A stretch of 63,665 nt of DNA from Chlorogloeopsis fritschii PCC 6912 (GCF_000317285.1 NZ_AJLN01000062.1:1-63665), one strand, 5' to 3'; shown: positions 8,370-17,262, counted from the stretch's first letter. The notes: generated from the sequence alone by a model not told the origin. Program-made: numbers and translations.

Positions 8370-9320
8370 ATGAATATATCTCTAATTTTGCAACAATTTT
8401 TAAATGGGTTATCTATTGGTAGCGTCTACGCTATTTTTGCTCTAGGATACACCCTGGTTTACTCAATTTTGGGCATCATTAATTTAGCTCACGGTGCAAT
8501 TTTCACCTTGGGTGCGTATTTTACCTATGCACTGATGGGTGGTAGGTTTGGATTTAATGGCTTGTTAGCAAATGCTGTACTACCGATACAACTACCATTT
8601 CCCTTAGCTTTAATTGTGGGAAGCATCTTAGCAGGAATAGTTGGAGTAGCAGTAGAGCGAATTGCTTTTTTACCTTTGCGCCAGCGTGGTTCCGATCCCT
8701 TGCTAACGGTGGTTTCTAGCTTGGGTGTAGCAGTAGTGATTGTGAACTTAATACAGTATTTAGTAGGTGCAGAAAGTTATACCTATCCTGCGGATACTTA
8801 CGGTAATTTACCACCTGCTATTAACTTTGGTAGTCCAGATAATCCGATTCCCATTCGCACTGTGCAGGTAGTAATTTTTGGTGTTTCAATGGTGTTTGTC
8901 GCCATTCTTACCTATTTTATTAGCCGCACTAAATACGGTAAAGCAATGCAGGCGATCGCCGAAGATGCAACTACCGCCAGTTTGTTAGGAATTAACAGCG
9001 ATCGCTTTATTGTGCTGACATTTTTTATCAGCAGTTTTTTAGCAGGATTGGCAGGTACTTTAGTCGCCTCCAGTGTTAGCATAGCAGGGCCGTATTTCGG
9101 TATTGCTTTTGGGCTGCGGGGACTAGCAGTGATTGTCTTGGGTGGTTTAGGCAGCATTCCCGGTGCTGTATTGGGAGGTTTACTAATTGGATTGGTGGAA
9201 GCATTTGTTCCAGCCGAATACTCCGGTTACAAAGATGCCGTTGCCTTCGGTATTTTGTTTATTATGCTCTTAGTTAGACCGCAGGGTTTATTGGGAAGAC
9301 GATTGATTCAGAAGGTGTAA
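8370..9320 (+). CDS. livH: LivH-type amino-acid ABC transporter permease
   Basis: A 316-residue inner-membrane protein with about eight hydrophobic segments and the family motifs LNGLSIGSVYAIFALGYTLV, GIINLAHGA, the EAA-like loop GKAMQAIAEDATTASLLGIN and GLGSIPGAVLGG. It is paired with the lipoprotein binding protein. The second permease (LivM) and the ATPases (LivG/LivF) are not in this window. Such subunits are scattered over the genome in Anabaena-type Nat systems, so they are probably elsewhere. The stop overlaps the 3' end of the converging histidine kinase by 13 bp. Confidence 0.9.
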   Translation: MNISLILQQFLNGLSIGSVYAIFALGYTLVYSILGIINLAHGAIFTLGAYFTYALMGGRFGFNGLLANAVLPIQLPFPLALIVGSILAGIVGVAVERIAFLPLRQRGSDPLLTVVSSLGVAVVIVNLIQYLVGAESYTYPADTYGNLPPAINFGSPDNPIPIRTVQVVIFGVSMVFVAILTYFISRTKYGKAMQAIAEDATTASLLGINSDRFIVLTFFISSFLAGLAGTLVASSVSIAGPYFGIAFGLRGLAVIVLGGLGSIPGAVLGGLLIGLVEAFVPAEYSGYKDAVAFGILFIMLLVRPQGLLGRRLIQKV

Positions 9321-10492
9321 TGTAATGGCAGGGTAACTGTTACCGTTGTGCCAATACCTTCTTCACTTTCTACTTGAATGTAACCCCGATGTAGATCAAC
9401 ACACCTTTTTACAATTGCAAGTCCTAACCCTGTACCTGGTATTTTACCTACATTGCTACCACGAAAGAAAGTTTCAAATAGATGGATTTGGTCTTTTTTT
9501 GGAATACCTATTCCTTTATCTTTAATTTGAAAAATTGCCTGATTGTCTTGGCAATTTAAATGAAAATGTATGGTACTTCCAGAAGGAGAATATTTAATAG
9601 CATTAGAAATTAAGTTGGTTAAAATAGAATCTAATAATTCTTCATCCATCTCCGCTTCAAAACGTTCTCCAGATGAAGTAAATTCAATATTATAATTCTT
9701 GCTTTCACGAAATTTTATACTTTCTAAAATTTGGCAGCAGAAAGTCATTAAATTTAAATGCACCAATTGTAATTGAAATTGGCTTACTTCATTTTTACTC
9801 AGAAATAACACTTCATCTAAAAGTGTCAGCATTTGTTTTAACGCACTTTCTATGCGTCTAAAAAATTGCTCTCTCCATTCTTGTGTTAGTTTATCGCTAG
9901 CTTGAAGTAAATCTAAAGATGTGCAAATAGTGCTCATGGGAGTACGAAACTCGTGAGAAATCATTGCCACAAAATCTGATTTGAGTTTGTTAAGTTCCTG
10001 TTCTTTTAATAATGCCTCACGGGTACGCTGCTCACTTTCCCTTAGCTGTTTGAGAATTTCTGCTCGTTCGATGGCATAACGAATCGCACGCGGTAAACTT
10101 TGTATCGTAATCTCATCTTTAACAAGATAATCCTGCGCACCTTCTGCCATTGCTTGCAGTGCCATCTTCTCATCATTCAACCCTGTTAGCACCACAACTG
10201 CAATATCCGGTACAGCCATCCGAAATTCTTTTAACGTGTCTAGACCCATAGAATCAGGTAAACTCAAATCTAACAATACTACGTCAATACTGTCAGGATC
10301 TAACGTCAGTGGAGAAGAATTATCGCAGCTGTAAATAGGTTTTCCAGTACAAGCATCGATCGCCTCACTAAGTTGCTCTACATTTACTATTTCCCATTCT
10401 TGTTTGTGGGCGCGAATAAATAATTGTTGTAATAGTTCAGCATCAAAGGGGTTGTCTTCAACGAGAAGAACTTTAATTTTTATCTTTTCCAT
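9308..10492 (-). CDS. Receiver domain-histidine kinase hybrid
   Basis: The N-terminal receiver (residues 1-130) has acidic VEDNPFD, phospho-acceptor VVLLDLSLPD and conserved VLTG and K (YLVKDE). A short coiled coil follows, then HisKA (MISHEFRTPMS) and an ATPase domain with N box LISNAIKYS, DKGIGIP and GTGLGLAIVKR. The receiver-first order suggests a kinase controlled by an upstream phosphate donor. No partner gene is adjacent. The 3' end overlaps livH by 13 bp. Confidence 0.9.
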   Translation of the reverse strand: MEKIKIKVLLVEDNPFDAELLQQLFIRAHKQEWEIVNVEQLSEAIDACTGKPIYSCDNSSPLTLDPDSIDVVLLDLSLPDSMGLDTLKEFRMAVPDIAVVVLTGLNDEKMALQAMAEGAQDYLVKDEITIQSLPRAIRYAIERAEILKQLRESEQRTREALLKEQELNKLKSDFVAMISHEFRTPMSTICTSLDLLQASDKLTQEWREQFFRRIESALKQMLTLLDEVLFLSKNEVSQFQLQLVHLNLMTFCCQILESIKFRESKNYNIEFTSSGERFEAEMDEELLDSILTNLISNAIKYSPSGSTIHFHLNCQDNQAIFQIKDKGIGIPKKDQIHLFETFFRGSNVGKIPGTGLGLAIVKRCVDLHRGYIQVESEEGIGTTVTVTLPLHYTF

Positions 10493-11103
10493 AGAAAAGA
10501 ATTGACAGGTTAATCCTGTTATCTGAACAAAAATCTATAACTTTCTGGTATTTTTGCTATAAGTTATAACAATTGTGAGCGTAAGTAGTCTGATCCTATA
10601 GACACAGCTATTACTTAAAAATTGTACCTCACTCTATAACCTTGACAATTTTTAAGAATCTACCAATAGGATGTTTTTAAATTAACGCTTAGAGTCTGAA
10701 TGTATATTATTTTTTACTCTTGGCAGAGTATTTTCATACATAAAAAATATAAATGTAATTGCTAATTTTCTTCAGAAGTATTTGTACAATGTAGGCAAAC
10801 TAAAACAGGCTCTATGCCTGATACCGTTTCACTTTAGGGTTGATTAGTAGTCGTGCAAAATAAATTATCTATTTAGGCAAGGGAACAGTCAATGAATACA
10901 GCGATTTCAGTCGTGTTGCAAAATGGTTAAATATTTATACATAGGTACTTATCTCTCATTTAGTGAAATGGTATGAGATATTGCACCCTTCTCAATAACA
11001 GTAAGGTAGGCACTATCCACAACGTCAAAAGAAGGGTTTGAGGAAAGTGAAGCAGTGCCCACCCTACAAGCGATCGCATGGGTTACAGAATTTTAAACTG
11101 CCT
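10493..11103. other. Intergenic region with a palindromic dispersed repeat
   Basis: About 610 bases without a gene. AT-rich DNA upstream of the kinase start presumably holds its promoter. The only structured part is the 67-bp element at 11001-11067, listed separately. Confidence 0.4.
11001..11067 (-). repeat. MITE-like palindromic element, copy 1
   Basis: Ends are gtaaggtaggcacta and cagtgcccaccctac, near-perfect inverted repeats of about 15 bp. Read on the minus strand, the whole 67 bp matches the element at 20926-20991 (shared core TCCTCAAACCC and ACGTTGTGGA). It has no coding capacity. Confidence 0.75.
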
Positions 11104-11955
11104 TTAACGCCGTTTCTTTCCCTTTTGCCAGCTTTGGCTATTGGGCTTTTTAGCAAATTCACCTTTGGGAAATAGCCGCTGTTCTAATTGTTCATAGCTG
11201 CCTTCAAAATCACAATCACCGTAGAGAGGGCATTGCTTACAGTAGACACTGGCAGTATAGCGCTCTAAATTCTCGCGGTTGAAGTAATAGGGTTTGTGAC
11301 TAAAGGTGCTAGCTACCCATTGCCATGAAAGATTATTACTCGCAGGATCGCCATCTAAAAGATGCTCAAGAAACCATTTAGCTCCGGCTTGCCAGCGAAT
11401 GCGTCGCCAATGGATGATATAAGCTGCCAGCCACATCCGGGCATGGTTGTGAAGATAGCCCGTTTCTTTTAGTTGCTTGCTAAAACTGTCGATGCAAACT
11501 CTGCCTGTTATACCTTGTTTGATATCGTCTGATAATTCAGGTGTATATTCGTTGACAGTATAACCTGTTTTATATTCTTCTTGATCTTGCCAAATATCAT
11601 CTCCCATCTTGGCATATAGCCGTTGCCAGTAATCGCGCCAACCTAACTCGTTAATTAGTTTGGTGGCATCCTCTAGATTTTGGACGCGATCAAGGGCATA
11701 CTCTCGAATTTCTCGCAAACTGAGAACGCCATAGCGAATGTAAGGGGAAAGCCGGGTTACCGCACCCGTGAAAAAATTACGTGTTTTCCCGTAACGTTCT
11801 GGATCTACTTTTTGCAGTGCTTTCTGAGCAGCTTTGCGCCCACCCACAGTTTCGCTAATGCGATCGCTACGTTCAGCAGCTTGGGGAAATTGTTTGCGGA
11901 GATAGGCTACCAACTCATCGCGGTTGGCAAACTCGCGTTGCATATCTTTACTCAT
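11104..11955 (-). CDS. Antenna-less photolyase/cryptochrome-like FAD-binding protein
   Basis: The 283 residues correspond to the C-terminal helical FAD-binding half of the photolyase/cryptochrome family: LSPYIRYGVLSLREI, ELGWRDYWQRLY, TGYLHNHARMWLA, DGDPASNNLSWQWVASTFS. The N-terminal Rossmann-like antenna domain is absent and no sequence upstream encodes it, so this is a naturally short form. The C-terminus has a cysteine cluster (YCKQCPLYGDCDF) before a basic tail. Photorepair or signalling is possible; activity is not established. It follows the YIP1-like gene on the same strand after 27 bp. Confidence 0.8.
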   Translation of the reverse strand: MSKDMQREFANRDELVAYLRKQFPQAAERSDRISETVGGRKAAQKALQKVDPERYGKTRNFFTGAVTRLSPYIRYGVLSLREIREYALDRVQNLEDATKLINELGWRDYWQRLYAKMGDDIWQDQEEYKTGYTVNEYTPELSDDIKQGITGRVCIDSFSKQLKETGYLHNHARMWLAAYIIHWRRIRWQAGAKWFLEHLLDGDPASNNLSWQWVASTFSHKPYYFNRENLERYTASVYCKQCPLYGDCDFEGSYEQLEQRLFPKGEFAKKPNSQSWQKGKKRR

Positions 11956-11982
11956 GTTGCACCGAATAAGTTGGACAAACCT

Positions 11983-12558
11983 TTAACTTGACAATCTTAC
12001 CAATTCTTGCTGCAAAATTTGCACAGAACCGATCGCAATTTGAATCAATGGCCAACCCACTAAACAAATAAACATAGCTCGACGAGTGCTAATATCTAAT
12101 CCTTGACGCACTGCTATAATTACCGCCAAAAGACTCCACACTGCTAATATTAACTCTATAGGTCTTCCCAACAAAGGAATTAAAGTCAAAAAATTTAGTA
12201 CTTGCGGTGCATAGGCAAAGCCAATCGGACTTAATAAATCGCCGTAGGTTGGATCGATGGGCTTGAGCCACTGTCCGATTTTCCAAATTGTCAACGTCCA
12301 AAAATAGTATCCCGCCACAACAGCGATCGCATCAATTAATAGCCCCACCATCAAGATCAAAATACTAGCCCGATTGATTAATAAAATCACACCAGTACCT
12401 ATGGCATGAGAAACAGCAGCCAAAATTACAATAGTCAAAGCCAATCTACGATTGTGCTCAGTATTGTGAGCATTTTCGTAGAAGTCGGCATTCAGAACTA
12501 AAGCGTACTTGAGAGTGCTGCACAACCCTTGCTTTGACTTTTTGTGATTTCCGCTCAT
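11983..12558 (-). CDS. YIP1-like multi-spanning membrane protein
   Basis: About 191 residues with a soluble N-terminus (KYALVLNADFYENAHNTEHNRR) and four to five hydrophobic segments, the pattern of the bacterial Yip1/DUF1282-like family. Function unknown. The ATG at 12558 is chosen; an in-frame TTG at 12594 would add 12 residues. It lies just upstream of the short photolyase-like gene on the same strand and may be cotranscribed with it. Confidence 0.7.
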   Translation of the reverse strand: MSGNHKKSKQGLCSTLKYALVLNADFYENAHNTEHNRRLALTIVILAAVSHAIGTGVILLINRASILILMVGLLIDAIAVVAGYYFWTLTIWKIGQWLKPIDPTYGDLLSPIGFAYAPQVLNFLTLIPLLGRPIELILAVWSLLAVIIAVRQGLDISTRRAMFICLVGWPLIQIAIGSVQILQQELVRLSS

Positions 12559-12770
12559 TTTTCTAGCTAGACTCCCACGGACAATTGCCCACAACGCTCG
12601 TCATGAAAACCTCTCTTCCCTAGCCTCTAGTTCCTAGTCCCTAGCCTAAGCGCCTCTAGCTAAAGAGAGTTGAAGAACTCAAAAAAAGGAAGTTTAATAA
12701 GCTACAACAAGCTAACATATACTTCCTTAAAAGTATTTTATTTGTTGAAAATGTAAAAAATTTATTTCAA

Positions 12771-13781
12771 ATGCTAAAGTTCATAGGATGGATACTGCTA
12801 AAGCTGCAAGGTGAAACTTTAAAACTGTTGATTTTAGCAGGAGTAATACTTCTAGTTTGGGGAACCTTTGCTCCTGTTGGAACCTTAGTGTGGTGGTTGA
12901 GTCAAAGCGCTGAAAGTTTGGGGTTAAAGAGTAGCCAGAACAAGAAATTACTATCAGGCGATCGCTCAAACAGAGTTGCTAAATCTGCAAATATAGATTG
13001 TTATATTATTTACTTATCTGGAGTGGGAGATTTTTCTGCCAATCAACTCACTCCGGGTGAGGAAATTTTTCTGAATAGGTTGGTGCAACTTCATCCTAAT
13101 TGTGTTGCCGTTTCGGATGTGTTTCCCTATTCTGCTGCAAATGAGAGTTTAGGCGGACAAAGGTTACTGGCTCCTTTATGGCGTGCTGCCGAAAATGCTG
13201 ATGGTTGGCTCGCCAATGCAGATATTATCATTAAAATTCGCAATCTTTGGCGATTTGCGATTTCTGCCGACGATCGCTATGGCGAGGTTTATAACTTGGG
13301 AATTGCCAACGCAATTATCGATCGCATGAATGCCGCCCATCCCATCCCCAAATACCCAAAAGAACGCTTGAAGGTAATTTTGATTGGCACTAGCGGTGGA
13401 GTACAAGTTGCTCTGGGCGCAGCCTCCTATTTGGATCAATGGCTAAATGCGCGATTGATTGTAGTATCTGTTGGTGGTAGCTTTGATGGCGAAACTGGCT
13501 TTGAGTCTGTTGATCATGTTTACCATCTCCAAGGCAGTCGAGACTGGGTTGAGGACATAACCAGTATTGTATTTGCTTCACGCTGGCCTGTAACAGTAGC
13601 CTCACCTTTCAACCAAGCTCGTCAGCAGGGACGTTATACTGTTGTAAATACAGGGCCTCATGCTCACGATGGTACTGGAGGTTACTTCGGTACAGCATTG
13701 GTAAGGGAAAGTCAAACCAAGTACGTAGAGCTAACTTTAAAAAAAGTGAATCAACTGCCAATTTGGTCTGAGCAAAGTTAA
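12771..13781 (+). CDS. Membrane-anchored protein with alpha/beta-hydrolase-like features
   Basis: A hydrophobic segment (about residues 15-45) is followed by a domain with IYLSGVGDFS and a nucleophile-elbow-like VILIGTSGGVQVALGAASY. Near the C-terminus, NTGPHAHDGTGGYFG could supply the histidine. Together these suggest a serine hydrolase fold, but I do not recognise a named family. The ATG has no strong ribosome site. It is divergent from the YIP1-like gene. Confidence 0.65.
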   Translation: MLKFIGWILLKLQGETLKLLILAGVILLVWGTFAPVGTLVWWLSQSAESLGLKSSQNKKLLSGDRSNRVAKSANIDCYIIYLSGVGDFSANQLTPGEEIFLNRLVQLHPNCVAVSDVFPYSAANESLGGQRLLAPLWRAAENADGWLANADIIIKIRNLWRFAISADDRYGEVYNLGIANAIIDRMNAAHPIPKYPKERLKVILIGTSGGVQVALGAASYLDQWLNARLIVVSVGGSFDGETGFESVDHVYHLQGSRDWVEDITSIVFASRWPVTVASPFNQARQQGRYTVVNTGPHAHDGTGGYFGTALVRESQTKYVELTLKKVNQLPIWSEQS

Positions 13782-13921
13782 AGATAGTAGTGATAGAAAA
13801 TTTACTGCTATATTTTAAGAGCTTAAAAAAAGCATATTATCTCTTATTCAGAGCTAGACTTGGCTACAGTACAATTGTCTATTCTGAAATAAAAAAACTT
13901 ATCATTTCGGACTAATCCCTC

Positions 13922-14167
13922 ATGAGCGTTGTAATCCCTGATGATATCCTTCAAGCCTCTGGACTATCCGAAGAGGAACTACTACAGGAAATCGTGCTCA
14001 TGCTGTTTGAGAAAAAGAGAATCAGCATTGGCAAAGCTAGCAATTTACTGGGAATGAATCTGATCCAGTTTCAACATCTAATTGCCAGCCGTGATATCCA
14101 CATTCACTACGATATTGAAGATCTCAAAGCTGATGTTGCCACCCTCAAACGCCTAAAGCGGCTATGA
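13922..14167 (+). CDS. UPF0175 family antitoxin
   Basis: The 81-residue protein has the UPF0175 pattern: IPDDILQASGLSEEELLQEIVLMLFEKKRISIGKAS, with a helix-turn-helix-like second half (LLGMNLIQFQHLI). Such proteins are antitoxins paired with DUF3368 PIN toxins, and such a gene follows with a 4-bp overlap (ATGA). The start is the ATG at 13922. Confidence 0.85.
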   Translation: MSVVIPDDILQASGLSEEELLQEIVLMLFEKKRISIGKASNLLGMNLIQFQHLIASRDIHIHYDIEDLKADVATLKRLKRL

Positions 14168-14529
14168 CTATTGTTTGTAATACCTCACCCATCAGCAATC
14201 TAGCTGCTATCGGTCAACTGTTGGTGCTTCAGCAAGTATATGGCAATATCACTATTCCACAGGCTGTTGCTGATGAGATAGCAAAAGTGGCAACAATCTA
14301 TGCTCAAGCAGCATTAGTACCCTCTCAACCCTGGATTAATGTTCAATCTGTTGGCGATCCGACAACTGTGCAGCGGCTACGCGGGCGGAAGTTGGATGGT
14401 GGCGAATCTGAAGCGATCGCTCTAGCTCTCGAATTAGATCCAGAACTGTTAATTATCGACGAACAATTAGGAAGAGAAATTGCTGTTAATGAAGGATTAA
14501 AGAAACCATTGATTTTTGCCCTACACTAG
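14164..14529 (+). CDS. DUF3368 PIN-domain toxin, C-terminally shortened
   Basis: It shows the PIN features of DUF3368: IVCNTSPISNLAAIGQL, LDGGESEAIALALE, LLIIDEQLGREIA. The family is an RNase-type toxin that pairs with UPF0175. At 121 residues it lacks the last 30-40 residues (the GLLGILxxAKxxGLI-type helix) and ends in an unrelated GLKKPLIFALH. It overlaps the 3' end of the converging VapC gene by 9 bp, so the tail was probably lost at that junction. It may be inactive. Confidence 0.75.
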   Translation: MTIVCNTSPISNLAAIGQLLVLQQVYGNITIPQAVADEIAKVATIYAQAALVPSQPWINVQSVGDPTTVQRLRGRKLDGGESEAIALALELDPELLIIDEQLGREIAVNEGLKKPLIFALH

Positions 14530-14913
14530 AAGGCGACTAAAACCCTCTTGTTCAAAGTGGCGATCGCTAGTTAGTGCCTCAGTAATTCCCCGCTGGCGCA
14601 TTAACACAAAGCTAACTGAATCACACAGAGAATAAGTTTTGTCTTGCCTCACTAGAAGTAGCTCTACTGCGGCTCGGTGCAATGGCTCATCAACCCAAAC
14701 CGTTTCTATATCAGGGTTATCCAACAAGTCAACAATAAAATCAAGGACAAATGAACGCGGAAAACGCCTTGCATTTGCTAGGGCAACATATTCAGCGATG
14801 ATATAGCTGTGAGTCAGTAGAACTGTAGCTTTCTTGTACACAGCACGAGCCTGAGTATGAAAAGGCTCGGTTTGATAATGCAAACAAAGCAACCCAGAAG
14901 TATCGAGGAGCAT
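14521..14913 (-). CDS. vapC: VapC-type PIN-domain ribonuclease toxin
   Basis: At 130 residues it carries the four acidic PIN positions: LLDTSG, IAEYVALA, YSLCDSVSFVLM and ALTSDRHFEQEGF. The ATG overlaps the stop of the upstream antitoxin by one base (TAATG), a translationally coupled toxin-antitoxin pair. Family role: Mg-dependent RNA cleavage held in check by the antitoxin. Confidence 0.88.
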   Translation of the reverse strand: MLLDTSGLLCLHYQTEPFHTQARAVYKKATVLLTHSYIIAEYVALANARRFPRSFVLDFIVDLLDNPDIETVWVDEPLHRAAVELLLVRQDKTYSLCDSVSFVLMRQRGITEALTSDRHFEQEGFSRLLV

Positions 14914-15200
14914 TAATCCTCCTCGTGCGTATTGGCATACTCTCTAGCTAAATCTGCATCAATGCTCTCGTTATCTACATCTGTCGCATAACCAAGGTTG
15001 ATTTCCCCGAAATGACGCTCAAATTTTGCTCGTGCTACCTCCTTTTCTGCTTCAGTTAGAAGCAATTTGAAAACTTGATCAAACTGCTGCTCTAGCAAAA
15101 TTGCAGCTAGGCGTTCTGGAGAGATACCAATCTTTTTAGCTTGTTGTTGAATGGAACTAAAAACTCGATCGCTCAGTTCTAGAGTCAGAATTTGGCTCAT
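14913..15200 (-). CDS. Antitoxin partner of the VapC-type toxin
   Basis: The 95-residue protein has an N-terminal ribbon-helix-helix-like start (ILTLELSDRVFSSIQQQAKKIGISPERLAAILLEQ) and an acidic C-terminus (ESIDADLAREYA) suited to wrap the toxin. Coupling to the PIN gene is by a TAATG overlap. It probably represses its own promoter in 15201-15300. Confidence 0.8.
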   Translation of the reverse strand: MSQILTLELSDRVFSSIQQQAKKIGISPERLAAILLEQQFDQVFKLLLTEAEKEVARAKFERHFGEINLGYATDVDNESIDADLAREYANTHEED

Positions 15201-15389
15201 AGGGGTATTGCAAAACAGCTAGAGGCTACCGCAATTATAGCTTTGGCTAAAACAGGAGCGTTTTATAGTCCTTCTATTGTGTTCGGCATATATCATGAGT
15301 CAATGATATAAAGCTTACAACAGTCCATTGCACCACGGTTATTATGCAGCACTACGGCGTCCTACGACGATTGGTTGGTGAAGTATTCC

Positions 15390-15404
15390 GTCCAAACGTT
15401 GGAC
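15390..15404. repeat. Short palindrome next to the beta-lactamase gene
   Basis: GTCCAA-acg-TTGGAC lies 14 bp after the beta-lactamase stop (minus strand). It is too short and lacks a T run, so it is at most a weak terminator or a binding site. Confidence 0.35.
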
Positions 15405-15417
15405 ATCCGTATTGGAC

Positions 15418-16287
15418 TTATAACAATCTCAGATCCTTAAAACAACGGCGTGTTATCTCCATTCGAGCAGAAGCGTCTTTATCCTTACGAATCTCTATAT
15501 TTGTGGCAAAAAAGTAAACATTTTTTCCTCTTTCCAAGTACCCAACCAACCACCCGATTTGGGGTTTTACGCCATCGTCAAATCCAACCCAACCTGTTTT
15601 TCCTGTAATTGTGTAGTCTGGAGTTTTCTCCAGAATCATAATCTTTTTGACAAGGTCGAGCGATCGCTTAGAGAAAGGTAAATCATTATTGTAAAAACGA
15701 CGGAGAAACTGAATTTGCTGTTCAGGGGTGATTCGCAACTCTCCTCGCAACCAGAATTTGTCAATATCCTCTTTACTGCCAATTTTTTGATTGCCGTATC
15801 CGACTTGAGTCACCCATTTTTGCATCCGCTCGTGTCCGACTCGACGGGCTAAAACTTGATAAAACCAAATGGCAGAAAGATTGATTGCTTCTCTCATGTT
15901 CAAGTCCCGATTCCATTCAGGCTGCTTTCTTTGAATGCCGTCCCACGTTAAAACCGCAATTTCATCTGAAATGACTCCCGTTTCCAACGCAATCAGGGAA
16001 TTCAGAATTTTGAAGGTGGAACCAGGTAAAAAAGCTGTTGCATTCCGGGATGGATTGTGTTGAAAGCTGCGATTGTTGTTTGAGTCGTAAATTAGAATTG
16101 AACCTTCAACCCCTAGCTCTCGAAAGTGCTTTGCAAAATCGATGTTTTGAGCTACCTCTAAATGATTTGGAGATTTAATCGCTGAATTAGATGTTGTTGC
16201 AACTGATTCGACGCTCTGAGATAGGATAGTGGCAATGCAAGACAACGCAACAAAAATGATCGTAACCAAGCGAACTATTCGATTCAT
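15418..16287 (-). CDS. Class D (OXA-type) beta-lactamase
   Basis: 289 residues with a signal peptide (about residues 1-30). Active-site motifs appear in order: STFK (PGSTFKILNSL; serine acylated, lysine carbamylated in the class), SAI in the SxV position, YGN (QVGYGNQKIG), KTGW (ITGKTGWVGF) and GWLVGY. It is complete and presumably secreted to the periplasm to hydrolyse beta-lactams. It stands alone between the VapC pair and the HNH gene. Confidence 0.9.
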   Translation of the reverse strand: MNRIVRLVTIIFVALSCIATILSQSVESVATTSNSAIKSPNHLEVAQNIDFAKHFRELGVEGSILIYDSNNNRSFQHNPSRNATAFLPGSTFKILNSLIALETGVISDEIAVLTWDGIQRKQPEWNRDLNMREAINLSAIWFYQVLARRVGHERMQKWVTQVGYGNQKIGSKEDIDKFWLRGELRITPEQQIQFLRRFYNNDLPFSKRSLDLVKKIMILEKTPDYTITGKTGWVGFDDGVKPQIGWLVGYLERGKNVYFFATNIEIRKDKDASARMEITRRCFKDLRLL

Positions 16288-16430
16288 CGACTTTCCCCGG
16301 TTAGCGAGATGATGAGCAGCTTTGAACTACACTGACAGATTCTCGAATTTCGGAATCTCAGATGCATTGCTCACTAATATCCTGCATACATACAGACAAA
16401 CCCCAAACCACTGACTCAACCAATATTTTT

Positions 16431-16518
16431 GCGGCACAACGTTCCCGTTCACCCGCCGCCGATTACCCTCCCTCCCCCACTGGTCGCCCCTTTCGGTCGG
16501 TGTGCAACGGGATTGCTA
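16431..16518. repeat. GC-rich inverted-repeat element between beta-lactamase and HNH genes
   Basis: About 88 bp, much richer in GC than its surroundings. Imperfect arms at 16444-16462 (cccgttcacccgccgccga) and 16493-16511 (tcggtcggtgtgcaacggg) surround a C-rich loop. It lies just 3' of the HNH gene. The size, long imperfect stem and position recall cassette recombination sites (attC-like), but clean RYYYAAC/GTTRRRY ends are not evident, so its class is open. Confidence 0.55.
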
Positions 16519-16536
16519 GACCTCTTCCAACTAAGA

Positions 16537-17262
16537 TTATTCAAATGTCATCAATTTGTCTTTATCTGCGACCCAAATACTAGATACACCCTTATCGATT
16601 GCCTCATTAATAGATTTTTGATCTAAATTTTCAATAATCTCTATTCCATCTGAAAGGTCATTGTTCTGCACCTTCTTATTTTTGACGACTCCTAAAGGCA
16701 TATGAATTTCAGTGAGGTATGGAGCTAGAAAACCCAACAGAAAGTGCCGTTGAAGCTCATACATATCGTGATCAAACCCACCATTCTCATTTCTGTGACC
16801 ATCTATATCGAGAAAGAGAAATCTTTTCTGATTAGGATGATTATCCTGAGCACTTTTGACCAATCTATAAATATGTTCAATGCTATCCTCAAAACCCTCT
16901 TCTTCAAACACTACATGATAGAGCGCAATTCCTTTTGAGTGAAGTACACCCTCCCAGTTTTCATCTGTTGAGATTTCACAGAATTTGTCTAGGTCGAGCG
17001 ATTCTGTGAGATTCTTGCGTCTTTTTTCGATTACATCCCACCAGTAATCCCTCATCTGTCGAATTGTCTTCCTCTTTTCTGGATTGCCTCCATACAGATC
17101 ATGGCAAGAAGAACATAAAGGTGCAGCATTATCTAGTTCGTCTGCTCCACCCTCTGCTTGAGGAACTATGTGGTGTATCTCGACAAAAGGCTTATGGCAG
17201 AGACAGCATCTAAATGCTGACTTCTGTTTTGCAAGCAGTTTTGTCTTTTCACTAAAAGCCAT
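16537..17262 (-). CDS. HNH endonuclease
   Basis: Residues 15-65 form a zinc-binding HNH module: CCLCHKPF, EIHHIVPQAEGG, N in DELDNAAPLC and SSCHDLYGG. The remaining ~170 residues are an extra domain of unknown role (KGIALYHVVFEEEGFEDSIEHI, FLFLDIDGHRNENGG). That domain is acidic and may recognise a partner or substrate. The gene stands alone; no modification methylase is adjacent, so it is not a standard restriction pair. It is probably part of the accessory island. Confidence 0.85.
   Translation of the reverse strand: MAFSEKTKLLAKQKSAFRCCLCHKPFVEIHHIVPQAEGGADELDNAAPLCSSCHDLYGGNPEKRKTIRQMRDYWWDVIEKRRKNLTESLDLDKFCEISTDENWEGVLHSKGIALYHVVFEEEGFEDSIEHIYRLVKSAQDNHPNQKRFLFLDIDGHRNENGGFDHDMYELQRHFLLGFLAPYLTEIHMPLGVVKNKKVQNNDLSDGIEIIENLDQKSINEAIDKGVSSIWVADKDKLMTFE

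Noticed and set aside
16362-16626. Two overlapping small frames
   Set aside because: They are only open because the GC-rich inverted repeat has few stop codons; no ribosome site and they overlap the HNH gene.
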